From: Linanthus parryae
Lineage: Eukaryota > Streptophyta > Magnoliopsida > Ericales > Polemoniaceae
DNA: 64,000 nucleotides
Assembly (NCBI GenBank): GCA_023055425.1
Contig: JALGPY010000003.1
Coordinates: forward strand, 51,693,891-51,757,890
Direction of reading: 5' to 3'
Of the stretch, positions 9,490-19,523 are shown piece after piece (the stretch's first letter is position 1; each line of letters starts with the position of its first letter). Position numbers and translations under genes: made by a program. The notes beneath the pieces were generated by a model. That model worked only from the letters and a program-made list of their open reading frames with translations, was not told the DNA's origin and did no database searches.

Positions 9490-12360
9490 CTAGAGACAAT
9501 CTGGCGCATCTCGTATGCCCATACACCTAGTGTGCCCTTCATGCTTCCACTGCGTGAGAGGCTTTGTAAGCGGGTCTGACAGATTCGCATCTGTAGGAAT
9601 CTTGCATATCCGAACGTCTCCTCTATCGATAATATTTCAAATCAGATGAAACTTCCTGAGCACGTGCTTGGACTTCTGGTGCGACCTTGGTTCCTTTGAT
9701 TGCGCGATCGCTCCAGTGTTGTCGCAGAACAACTCGACTGTATCCGCAATGCTAGGGACCACACGAAGTTCAGAAACAAACTTTCTGATCCAAACAGCTT
9801 CCTTTGCTGCGCCATTTGCAGCAATGTACTCAGCCTCTGTTGTAGAATCAGCTACCGTCTCTTGCTTGGAACTCTTCCAGCTCACCGCTGCTCCATTCAG
9901 GCAAAACACATATCCCGACTGTGATCTAAAGTCATCTCTTTCGGTTTGGAAGCTTGCATCAGTGTAACCCCTTACACGCTACTCTTCCTCACCGCCAAAT
10001 ATCAAGAAAGCATCCTTAGTTCTTCTCAAGTACTTTAGGATGTTCTTGACTGCAATCTAGTGACTCTCACCCGGATTGGATTGGTATCTGCTTGTCATAC
10101 TCAAGGCATATGACACATCTGGTCTAGTCCATAACATGGCGTACATGATAGATCCTATGACCGAGGCATAGGGGATTCTACTCATGCGTTCCTTCTCAAT
10201 CTCATTGGAAGGACAACCACTCTTCGAAAGAGTGATTCCATGTGACATGGGCAAGAATCCTTTCTTGGAATCTTGCATGTTGAACCGTTTCAACACCTTG
10301 TCAATATATGTACTTTGACTTAGGCCTAGAAACCTCTTAGATCTATCTCTATAGATCTTTATACCGAGTATATAGGCTGCTTCCCCTAAGTCCTTCATCG
10401 AGAAACACTTCCCTAGCCAATCTTTAACAGATTGCAGCATGGGAACGTCGTTTCCAATGAGTAGTATGTCATCTACATACAAGACTAGAAAAGCTACAGA
10501 GCTCCCACTAACCTTCTTTTAGACACAAGACTCATCTTCGTTTCTAATGAAGCCAAACTCTTTGACTACTTCATCAAAACGTCGATTCAAACTCCTAGAG
10601 GCTTGCTTCAATCCATAAATGGATCCTTGCAGCTTACAGACTTTGTTGGCTTGCTTTGGATCCTCAAAACCCTCTGGCTGTATCATATACACGTCCTCGA
10701 GGAGATTCCCATAAAGGAATACTGTTTTGACATCCATCTGCCAAATCTCATAGTCGTGGTATGCTGAAATTGCAAGTAGGATTCAGATGGATTTGGTCAT
10801 AGCGACTGGTGAAAAGGTTTCATCATAGTCAATACCATGAATCTGTCTGAATCCTTTAGCCACCAATCGGCCCTTATAGGTAATCACATTACCATCCATG
10901 TCGATCTTCTTCTTTAAGACCCACTTGCACCCTATGGGACGCGCCCCTTCGGGTGGTTCCACCAAAGTCCATACTTTGTTGGTATACATGGATTCCATAT
11001 CGGACCTCATGGCTTTTAGCAACTTCTGAGAGTCTGGGCCATTCATGGCATCCTCATAGGTAGTAGGCTCATCATCTATGAGCATCGTGTAACCGGAATA
11101 GGTCACGAGAAGTCCATACCTCTCGGGTTCCTGGCGCACTCTACTAGATCTACGAAGCTCTTGTGTTACCTGAACAGGTTGCTCCACAACCGCTTGTGGT
11201 TCCTGTTCATGTTCCATAATCGGTTCAGTGTTTTGTGGTCCTTGAACCTCTTCAAGTTCTACAGTCCTCCCACTTGTTTCTTTAGAGACAAACCCTCTTT
11301 CTAGAAACACGCCGGTCCGAGCAACAAACACTTTGTTCTCGGTTGGATTGTAGAAGTTGTAACCCTTAGTTTCCTTAGGGTACCCCACAAATTTACACTT
11401 ATCCGATTTTGGCCCTAGCTTGTCTGATTGTAAACACTTTACATAGACATCGCAGCCCCTAATCCTCATGAACGACAGTGTGGGACGCCTCCCACTCCAC
11501 ATCTCATATGGTGTCTTCATGACTTATTTAGATGGAACACGGTTAATGGTGAAAGCTGCACTTAATAGAGCGTAGCCCCAAAATGATGATGGAAGATCGA
11601 TTTGACACATCATAGATCGAACCATATCCAATAGGGTTCGATTCCTCCTCTCGGACACGCCATTCCATTGTGGCGTTTCGGGTGGAGTGTGTTGGGACAC
11701 GATCCCACACTCTCTAAGATAGTCGTCAAACTCTTGGCTTAGGTATTCTCCTCCACGATCCGATCGTAGAGCCTTGATACTTTTGCCAAGTTGCTTCTCT
11801 ACTTAATTCTTGAATTCTTTGAACACTTCAAAGGATTCGGATTTTGCCCTCATTAGGTACACAAAGCCATATCTACTGTAATCATCAGTAAATGTAATGA
11901 AGTAGACATAACCACCCCTGGCAGGCGTGGCAAATGGCCCACACACATCAGTATGTATGAGCGCCAATTGCTCACTAGTCCTCTCACCTTTCTTATTGAA
12001 AGGGGACTTTGTCATTTTTCCCAATAAACAAGCCTCACATGTCTCATATGAATCAAAATCAAATGAGTCTAGTAATCCATCCTTATGAAGTCTAGATACA
12101 CGTTTCTCATTTATGTGACCTAAACGACAGTGTCATAAATAAGCAGGGTTTAAATCATTTATCTTAATCCGCTTGGTATTAATGTTGTAGACATGATTGC
12201 TTAGATCAAGAACATAAAGTCCATTAAATAATTGCGCACCAAAATAGTGAATATTATTTAAATAAAAGGAACAACAATTGTTCTTTATTGAAATAATAAA
12301 ACCATCCTCGTCCAAACAAGAAATAGAAATAATGTTTCTGCTCATAGCAGGCACAAAATA
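9490..12360 (-). pseudogene. Element D pol: integrase, RT, RNase H
   Basis: Read from 12354 down, one frame holds the integrase zinc domain, the core (LIHTDVCGPF, TDDYSRYGFVYL, RSDRGGEY, NGVSERRN), RT (IGCKWVLKKK, WQMDVKTVFLYGNL, YVDDILLIGND at 10482) and RNase H (ADSTTEAEYIA, CDNTGAIAQ), ending at the stop 9490-9492. The frame is kept throughout; the damage I see is nonsense codons near 11803, 11524, 10783, 10519, 10057, 9985 and 9637. Several fit single-base changes against element E, for example TGG to TAG at 10057 and CGA to TGA at 10783. A recently active element decaying by point mutation fits best. Confidence 0.92.
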
Positions 12361-13439
12361 TTAATTATTTAATTCTAAAACTAATCGTGAAGGCAGAGAT
12401 AGCTCGCATACGCCTATGGCCAACGCAGCAACCTTTGCTCCCTTCCCAACGCGCAGATCTACCTCTCCTTTAGCCAATCTTCTACTTCTCTTTAGATCCT
12501 GCATATTTCGACAAATATGAGATCCACATCCAGTATCTAATACCCTTGATGTAGAGACAGTTAAATTGACATCTACAACAAAAATACCTGGTGGTGGTGG
12601 AATCACTACTCCAAGCCTCTTGTCCTCCTGATATTTTGGGCAGTTCCTTCTCCAGTGTCCAGGCTGACTGCAGTAGTGACACTCACCTTTAGTCACACCT
12701 TTGTCAATGCCACCAACAGGCTTAAGGGCAGGTTCCTTGGACTTGGCAACTGACTTGCCTTTGCCCTTGGAGGATGAGGCAAACCTTTTGCCCTTTCCTT
12801 TCTACACCATCATAATGGCTTTGCCCTTACCCTTGTTGATGCTCTGTTCAGCTGTCCTCAACATATTGAGTAAATCTGGCAGTGTTTTCACGATCTCGTT
12901 CATGTTATAGTTCATGATGAACTGTCCATAACTCTCGGGCAATGATTGCAACACGAGATCGGTTGCAACCTCTTGGCCAACCAGAAACCCTAGTCGGGCG
13001 AGATTCTCCAAGTACCCGATCATACGGAGTACATGGGGTCCCACCGGGTTCCCTTCTGCCAGATGACACTTGAACAGTGCCTTAGAGACCTCATACCTCT
13101 CTACCCTTTCCTGCTCTTGGAAGAGCTGCTTCAGATGCTCGATCATATCGACAGCATTCATGTTTTCGTGTTGCTTCTGAAGCTCAGAAGTCATGGTGCA
13201 TAGCATAAGTCATGCCGCATCATTAGCGTCATCAACACGCTTTTGATACGCCTTTAGGCGGCAGGTGTTTGGTTCTCTGGACCTTCAGGAACATGCTCCT
13301 CTATTGCGTACAGTTTCTTCTCTTGCTTGAGAACAATTCTCAAGTTTCTGTACCAATCAAGAAAGTCGGTTCCAGAGAGCTTGTCCTTCTCAAGGACAGA
13401 TCGTAGGGAATGTTTTGAACTCGATGAGTTGTTTGCCAT
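12361..13439 (-). pseudogene. Element D gag and protease
   Basis: The start ATG is at 13439 (MANNSSSSKHSLRSVLEKDK), chosen by comparison with element E (38325). Gag core LSGTDFLDWYRNLRIVL is followed by TSELQKQHENMNAVDMIEHL and VRRYEVSKALF-like residues. One CCHC knuckle (CHYCSQPGHWRRNC) lies near 12680 and the protease site is VLDTGCGSHICRN near 12540. Lesions: a stop near 13254 with a frame change, a TGC-to-TGA codon near 13215, a CAG-to-TAG at about 12802, and a stop at 12361. Gag packages the element RNA and protease matures the polyprotein. Confidence 0.9.
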
Positions 13440-15104
13440 TTGGAATTCTACAAAGGAAAATACGCAAGTTTTCGTATTTGTGAATTTTTGACTATATTCA
13501 ATAATGGCTAGTTTATCAGATATAGCTCCCACTATTTTTCTATGGATTAATAACCCTCAAGATATTAATGCGGAAAATATCCTTATATTTTCTAGTGGGC
13601 CAAGATCCATGTTTCACCTCCTTATGAGCTTGCTTTGGCAAGTCACCCACAATTCGACTACTTTAGGTAGGAACAATTCCAATTGCATCCCATATTCAAC
13701 TCTTGGTTCAATTGGGCAAATAACTCCTTATTTATCCTTCCATATGGATAATCCCAATTGATTGCCTCTAGGTTTCTTAATAATATTAATAGCCCAGATG
13801 TGTTCAACCTCTTATTTAAACAATTGCACATTGTTACGTGCCATCGCATTCCATCATTATGAACCAAGTCGCCATGCTTTGGCACGCACGAACTTGATAA
13901 ATAATGATGATAATGAGTGTTTAAATAACGAGAAGGCAAGAACACAATATTTGAAATTTGAGGGATTTTTAAATTCAATTTTAATTGTTTTGTTGAACAA
14001 TATCAACTAATCTATCTATTTGAGTTTCGGCACAACTCCAAATAATAGATCCGGGTTGTCTAATTATCTTATTATCCTAATTGCATGCATCATCCATACA
14101 ACAACCACACAATAATAAGACAATAAAGTAAACAACCACAAAACAGAAATTAAACGTGATATGGATATGGCCTTTTCTAACTAAGATAATTCCAAGCCAA
14201 TGGAATTATCTATGAACCTTAAAAGCAAACACATCTCCATGCGTCTTGATCTTTTGGTCCATCCTTCATAGTCATGTGGAATGCACCATGTTCCATGCTC
14301 CATCTTTTGTGGCTTCTTTGGCTTTGGGCTTCTTTTCTTCAATCTTGGCTAACAATCAACTTTTATCTAGCACTAGCTAACTTCTATACTAAATAAAATA
14401 AATCTCACAAGTTGAGAAAAAAATAGCACGCAGGCCATAAGACCCTAATTAATTATTACAATTAATTGATCAGCTCGCTGGCCGTAAAACCAAACCACAA
14501 AATTAAACATCCACATCAAACCACATCCTAAGGCCATATCCAATCACCATGCGAATTGCACATAAACAGTTAAAATCCAATTTTAACGCGCTTGGTCAAT
14601 TTAATTGATTTTAGGATTTCTACGGTTAAAACGGTCCATGGGCCCAACAATCAAATTTCCCGGGCCCAATAAGTGAACCACAAGGCCCTAGGGCTAGCCC
14701 GACCCATAACCCACGCGGCTAGGCCGCGGGCTACGGCCGCCCGGCCTCTAGGGCGGCCAAGCTTGGGCGGCAAGCAAGAGGGGCGGCCCCCTAGGGGAGC
14801 CAAACCTCCTTGAGGGAGTTGTTTCCAAAACAACTCCCTTGCTTGGTGCCCAAGTTTGGTTGTTTCCTTGTTTTGGGAGAACTCCTTCTTCCCCAAGGAT
14901 GCCCAAACCCTAGATCTAAGATCCTAAAATTTCTCAAAGTCACCAATTCATGCATCCAATTTAAAAATTAGATCTTGTTATGATATATTATTGACAAATT
15001 GCATCCCATGCTTGATTTTTCTTGTTTTACGCGATAAACAATCAAATTAAGGTGTAAAACAACTAAAACGTAACACATAAACCACGTTTAGGCTCTACGA
15101 CCTG
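13440..15104 (-). other. Element D 5' leader (untranslated)
   Basis: About 1.66 kb between primer binding site and gag. It has a small hairpin at 13629-13642 (CTTGCTTTGGCAAG on the plus strand) and a degenerate second copy at 13873-13886, matching hairpins in the E and F leaders. A GC-rich island lies at 14690-14790, with repeated ggccgc and gggcggc, in an otherwise AT-rich leader. No gene is visible. Confidence 0.75.
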
Positions 15105-15118
15105 TGGCTTTGATACCA
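15105..15118 (-). other. Primer binding site of element D
   Basis: The minus strand reads TGGTATCAAAGCCA, complementary to the 3' end of initiator-Met tRNA (known for most plant copia elements). It lies one base from the 5' LTR edge at 15120. Confidence 0.9.
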
Positions 15119-15119
15119 C

Positions 15120-16541
15120 TGTAGGGTTTTGAATCATGGTTGCGCAACGGAAACAAAATAAACCATGCAAAACCCTCCAAGGATCACAAGTCAAGATACA
15201 TAACGATGGTAAAGGAAGAAATCAATAACACACCTTAGGGTTCTCCTGTGATGACTTCAAACCCGAATTGTGTCACGTTCTCTATGGTTGATCCACGCCT
15301 AGAGTTGATCCTAGATCTCCCAAGTCCTTGGTGCTAGCCCGGAAGATGAAGAGGAATAAAAATCACTCAAAACGAGACCAAAAAGGGGCTCTCGGCCTCC
15401 TTGTGGCCGACGGGACGGGCGGCGGCAAGAGGGGCGGTCGGGCTCCTCTTGTTTGCTTGCTCGCTCTCCTTTTGTTCTCTCCCACTCTTGTTATGTTCAA
15501 TAATGAGCATTAGTTGTGGGAAGGAAGGAAGGAAGGTCCTTTATATAGTCCAACAACTCCTTGCCAACTACCTAAAGGACTTATTCTAGTCCTACTTGAA
15601 TTCAATTTAGTCCCTTCCTTGAAAATTAGTCCCTACTAAGTTTGCAAGGTTTTGTAAATTTATCCTTCTAATTAATTATTCCAATTAATTAATTCCCAAA
15701 TCTAGTTCAACTCTATATAGCGTGTGACCCCATAGGTTCTATCTAGTTGGTAGCAACTAATTGCTAATATGGAGCGGTTTCTAGCAAAATATCCATTCTA
15801 GCCAACTAATAGAATAGTCATCTGGACAACCTTTGTACAAGTAATTGTCTCATCCCTTTGTATCTATATCCGGATTGGACACGAGACATACAAGTCACAC
15901 TCGTATATTCAATCCATAGTTTCTCGATCCATGGGAATAGCCTTATTCGTGAAAATAACATCAATATCCCATATTGATTTATTTGAGTCTGGCCTGACAT
16001 TCTATAAGCACTATCCCTCGAGTGGCCTAGGATATCTGCTCCTGTTATGTGGGAGGGACAAATTCTATCTACGTCCACTACGATCTCTAAGCTTGCTTCT
16101 TATTGTATCCAGTACACGCCTTTATAACTACCCAGTTACGGTGTAGCGTTTAACGCTACCAAAATCACAATAATCCACAACTAGAACATCTAGTGACTTC
16201 AAGTCTAAGGATGACAATAACATTGCACCGCGAGAAGCGCTTGTGACTCAACATAACGTGTATGTAGCCTTCTCGGAGATGGGTCAATCCAGTGCGACAT
16301 TACCCCTAATGCACACCTATGTGTTGGATCGTGATATCTCCATATCAATCCAACCCCATACTAGTCTATAGATGATTGTCCCATTTAATCATTATACTGG
16401 ACTAGGGATATTTAAGATAGACAACACAATTGTAAATCAAAGGACTTCATTATATTAAATATCCAATAAATAATAAATGAATTTCTAGCCACAAATAAAT
16501 TCATACCAAACTAGATTGCCTCTAGGGCATCTATTCCAACA
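15120..16541 (-). repeat. Element D 5' LTR
   Basis: 1422 bp, TG...CA. It keeps the TATA box at 15539-15547 that the 3' LTR has lost. Its right edge abuts target duplication acctg (16542-16546). Confidence 0.93.
15539..15547 (-). promoter_or_regulatory. TATA box of the D/E/F LTR family, D 5' LTR
   Basis: The minus strand reads TATATAAAG in the context GGACTATATAAAGGA, the same as E (36467-36475) and the solo LTR (45001-45009). In F the site is changed to TAGATAAAG. By position this is the likely core promoter of the element; activity is not shown. Confidence 0.6.
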
Positions 16542-16556
16542 ACCTGGAGTACTCAT
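16542..16556 (-). pseudogene. A1 gag start codons (separated by D)
   Basis: The minus strand from the ATG at 16556 reads M-S-T-P-G and joins, across element D, to the gag body at 8061 and below. The A2 copy (ATG 34574) gives M-S-T-A-G-D-G-G. This fixes the gag start for the family. Confidence 0.85.
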
Positions 16557-16592
16557 GATCACCAGATGGTTAAATCTATACGGTGATGCAAT

Positions 16593-16604
16593 CTCTGATT
16601 CCAA
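16593..16604 (-). other. Degenerate primer binding site of A1
   Basis: The plus strand is ctctgattccaa where A2 (34611-34622) and A3 (43151-43162) have ctctgataccaa. One base of the Met-tRNA match is changed, so A1 would prime less well. Confidence 0.8.
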
Positions 16605-16727
16605 TTGAAAGGGAGAGTATGCTGATAGATATGCAGCACAAATACTCTAGAAGGGGGGGTTGAATAGAGTATGCCAACGCTTTGCAAAACTTGTGGCGGA
16701 TAAGAGCTTCAATGCAGTTCAAGTAAG

Positions 16728-16831
16728 TTCAAGGCCTTGAAAACAGTTTTAAGCCTTTGAAGTGAGATATAGTTTGAAATAAAACAGACAAGTCTTTTTC
16801 AAGGCCTTGAAAAGAGTTTCAAATCCTTGAA
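16728..16831. repeat. Phased palindrome cluster in LTR2 (U5 side)
   Basis: Units start at 16728 and 16798 (both perfect TTCAAGGCCTTGAA), 16748 and 16818 (variants). Spacing is 20, 50 and 20 bp, identical to LTR1 and LTR4. Confidence 0.9.
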
Positions 16832-17332
16832 AACAGACTAGTGTGAATGTTGCTAACACTAAGTATGTAAATGTACTGTAAATGCAAGAGACAAGTGATT
16901 TCTAGAGTTCGGTCCAATTGGACCTACGTCTCTACCTCAGGGATCTTCTCCCTGCAGTATTTTCAACACAATTCTTAGTAATCAAAAGCTAAGCCCTAGA
17001 TCTGAAGCACAGAGAAATGCCTTACTCTATTACAGCGTGTAGTTCTCTCTAACCTATCTAGTACCTGTTCTAGCTAACTGATCAACTAATAATTCTATAT
17101 TGTTCACTTTGAAAAGTCCTTGAGAATGAGAGATATAGGTAATACAAGAATGATTTACAAATAACGAACAAGACAGAAGAACACTAAAGTGTAAAACTGC
17201 AATGAAGAGTGCAGTGATATTTTGTGAGTTGGATTGTGAGAAAGGGGAACTTCTTTGATGCTTTCAATCTAGAAATGAGTCTCCCTATTTTTGCTCGTTG
17301 AGTATTGTATATTGTTGCTTCAAAATGAGCTC

Positions 17333-17340
17333 TATATATA
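17333..17340 (-). promoter_or_regulatory. Sirevirus A LTR TATA box (LTR2)
   Basis: The minus strand reads TGTATATATAGAGCTC. The homologous site in LTR3 (about 35349-35359) and LTR4 (43894-43903) reads TGTATAAATAGA. LTR1 has lost it. This is the likely core promoter, by sequence and conservation only. Confidence 0.5.
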
Positions 17341-17772
17341 CAGCTAGAGGCTCTGCAAATCTTCCCAGATTTTCAGCAACAACTTCCTGTTTTGTAGGCA
17401 ACAAACTTTGACTCTCTTAACAGCCTTCTCCAACGGATAGTTGATCATGATGTTCAGAGATATTGTTGTGATCTTGTCTTTAAACAATTTCAGAAGCTGT
17501 CATGAGTGTCTCATTGATCACGGAATCATCTTCTCTGAATGTTTCCTTTCCTGCAAAAGCCAGATTAGGAAACAAATCCTGCAAACTCAGGAAATAAAAT
17601 TTCCCTGCAAAACTGATTCAAACAGATGGATTAAATAATGTTAGATATATAAAAAAAATAGTTTTTTTCATCATCAAATAATAACACAACAAGCACAGGG
17701 TGATAGAGATAGAATCTGATCAGAAGATTTAAGAAAAAATCCCCCTTAGAACACGCATACAGGTCAGATAAT

Positions 17773-17898
17773 TTCAAGGCTTTGAATCCTGGTTCAGGCC
17801 TTGAAATAGCCATGGTATTTCAAGCCTATGAAACCTGATTCAAGGCTTTGAAAACTTGTTCAAGGCCTTGAAATAACTAAGTATTTCAAGTCCATGAA
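17773..17898. repeat. Phased palindrome cluster in LTR2 (U3 side)
   Basis: Units start at 17773, 17793, 17819, 17839, 17859 and 17885, spacing 20, 26, 20, 20 and 26 bp. Unit 17859 is the perfect palindrome. LTR4 keeps the same rhythm (45759, 45779, 45806, 45826, 45846, 45872). Confidence 0.9.
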
Positions 17899-18239
17899 AC
17901 TTGTGACCTTACAATCTTCCCCTTGATGAAAGATAAAACCTTAATCTGTTGAGCCTTAGGTTCTGCAAAAAATACTGATTAGCATACAACATAAATAGTA
18001 ATAACACATTAATTCCAAAAGATCCAACTTATTAATAAACATAAGCAGAAAAAGCAAATAAGTTGCAAATAGTCCTACTAACCAAAAGACAAGTCATTTA
18101 AACAGAAAAAATAAACAACCTAAGATTTCTCCCCCTTTTTGACTTTCATCAAAAATAATGAGAAGATGTTGGATCAGAGTCTGGAATTTTTGAAAAAAAA
18201 AATTTAGAAGAGAACGAGAAAGAAATAATAGGAAAGATT

Positions 18240-18869
18240 ATGGGGGTTGGGTCTTCATCTCCATCCTGATCTCCCTCTTCTTCCTCACTGTCTTCATCAT
18301 TGTCCTGTTCTTCTTTTTAAACCACATCAATTTCTACAATGATAGGACTGATCTTTTCTATAACACTGTTGAACAAGAAGGTGAGTCCCTTTAAAGCTTT
18401 TCATCCAGGCTTTAGTTTCTTCTTCACATACACCTTCTTCTGCTGTCCGGATGAAATCTTGTGATCCTTCTTTCCTATTTTTGATGCAGGCACATAATTT
18501 ATAGGATCTTTCTCATCTCTTCCCTTTTTGGACACATAATACACTCCATAGGATCCTTAAGTAGTATCAGAGTCTGAGTCTGGAATGAAAATTTCTGTCC
18601 CTTTTCACTTGATCCCTGTGTCTGCCTTTTCTTGTCTTTCCTAGGACTTCCAATTTGGATTCTCTTCTGCTCTCTTGTGTAGATACTGTAGTCTGTTTCT
18701 TCTTCCCATTTGCTGGAACCTGGTCCTTTTTCACCATCTTCTTAGGTGGGGAAGACTCTAGTTCTTCATCAGTAAAGCTTTTTGACTCTGAGTCTTCACT
18801 GATTGTTTGAACCAAATCCTCAACTATCTTTCTCTTCATATCAGAACTAGGTTTTGAACCTCTGGACAT
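18240..18869 (-). pseudogene. Sirevirus A accessory ORF3, A2 copy
   Basis: Starts at the minus-strand ATG 18869 (MSRGSKPSSDMKRK) and keeps frame to about 18600, where a frameshift leads into an unrelated-looking tail. In the other frame the product continues as PDSDSD..., then YYVSKKGRDEKDP, KIGKKDHKISSGQQKKVYVKKK, and an acidic end (EEQDNDEDSEEEEGDQDGDE) after an in-frame TAA shared with A1. The first 85 residues are well conserved with A1, and the differences fall in charged residues. It has a PPKKMVKK nuclear-localisation-like motif and no membrane segment. It lies between pol and the 3' LTR on the same strand. Function unknown. Confidence 0.6.
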
Positions 18870-19205
18870 ATTGATTCTGTTTGAGGCTCTTATAGTGCTC
18901 ATTAGATTTTGGGAGAAGAATAGAGAGAGATAGATTTGATACAGAGTGAAGGAGAAGAAAAGAAGATAAATACTGAAAGAGTTTGAGTTTGAAAAGGAAA
19001 CTGCAATCTCTGATCTCAAAATATGTGTAATGATCAGAGAAGATTCAAATCTTTGAAGCCGTTGGAGATAAATAATTTTATACTATATTTGGCTGAAAGA
19101 GAATTTTTAAAAAGGTAGGGGCAATATTGAGAAAATATCTACAAAGATAGTACCCAATACTGAATGATCCAATAATGATTGACTAATCAGTTTACCAGAC
19201 TTATT

Positions 19206-19317
19206 TTCAAGGCTTTGAAAATAGTTTCAAGGTATTGAAATACTGCTATACTGAAAAAGTAAAATCAAAGCTTTGAAAGGATTTTCAAGGCTTTGAAAAT
19301 CAGTTCAAATCTTTGAA
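19206..19317. repeat. Phased palindrome cluster between pol and ORF3 (A2)
   Basis: Units start at 19206, 19226, 19264, 19284 and 19304, spacing 20, 38, 20 and 20 bp, matching A1 at 2982-3094. Confidence 0.88.
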
Positions 19318-19337
19318 ACACATAATAACTTACCTTC

Positions 19338-19523
19338 ATTACCTTGTACTCCCCCTAAACCAATGCATCCTTATTTAGCATGCCTAATTCCATTATTAGA
19401 GCTGAAAACCTTTCGTCTAGCAATGGTTTAGTGAAGATATCGGCAAGTTGCATGTTAGTAGAAAAAAATTCAAGAACAATATCACCTTTCTCAGCATGAT
19501 TTCTGATGAAGTGGTGTCTGATT
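19338..19523 (-). pseudogene. A2 RNase H 3' piece
   Basis: Homologous to 3132-3300 in A1 (end of RNase H: H-F-I-R-N-H-A-E-K-G-D...). It is cut at 19523 by a Ty3/gypsy fragment; the rest of RNase H resumes at 22384. About 50 bp of RNase H are missing at the junction. Confidence 0.85.

Larger units (their letters stand above)
8062..16541 (-). mobile_element. Ty1/copia element D, complete with LTRs, nested in A1 gag
   Basis: An 8.48 kb element with LTRs at 8062-9475 and 15120-16541, polypurine tract at 9476-9489, primer binding site at 15105-15118 and internal gag-pol on the minus strand. The 5 bp target duplication acctg is at 8057-8061 and 16542-16546, so the insertion boundaries are exact. 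The two LTRs look nearly identical by eye except for small indels, which suggests a fairly recent insertion. LTR sequence, leader and proteins match elements E and F, so these three form one family. All coding parts carry nonsense codons. Confidence 0.95.
16606..17913 (-). repeat. Sirevirus A LTR 2, shared by A1 and A2
   Basis: 1308 bp, TG...CA on the element strand. On its low side lie the primer binding site and gag start of A1. On its high side lie a polypurine tract and the ORF3/pol 3' end of A2. One LTR therefore serves as 5' LTR of A1 and 3' LTR of A2. The palindrome clusters are at 16728-16831 and 17773-17898. Confidence 0.9.

Noticed and set aside
14651..14896. 81-codon minus-strand ORF in the D leader
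   Set aside because: It is a translation of the GC-rich leader island with Arg/Gly/Ala bias and no counterpart in E or F.
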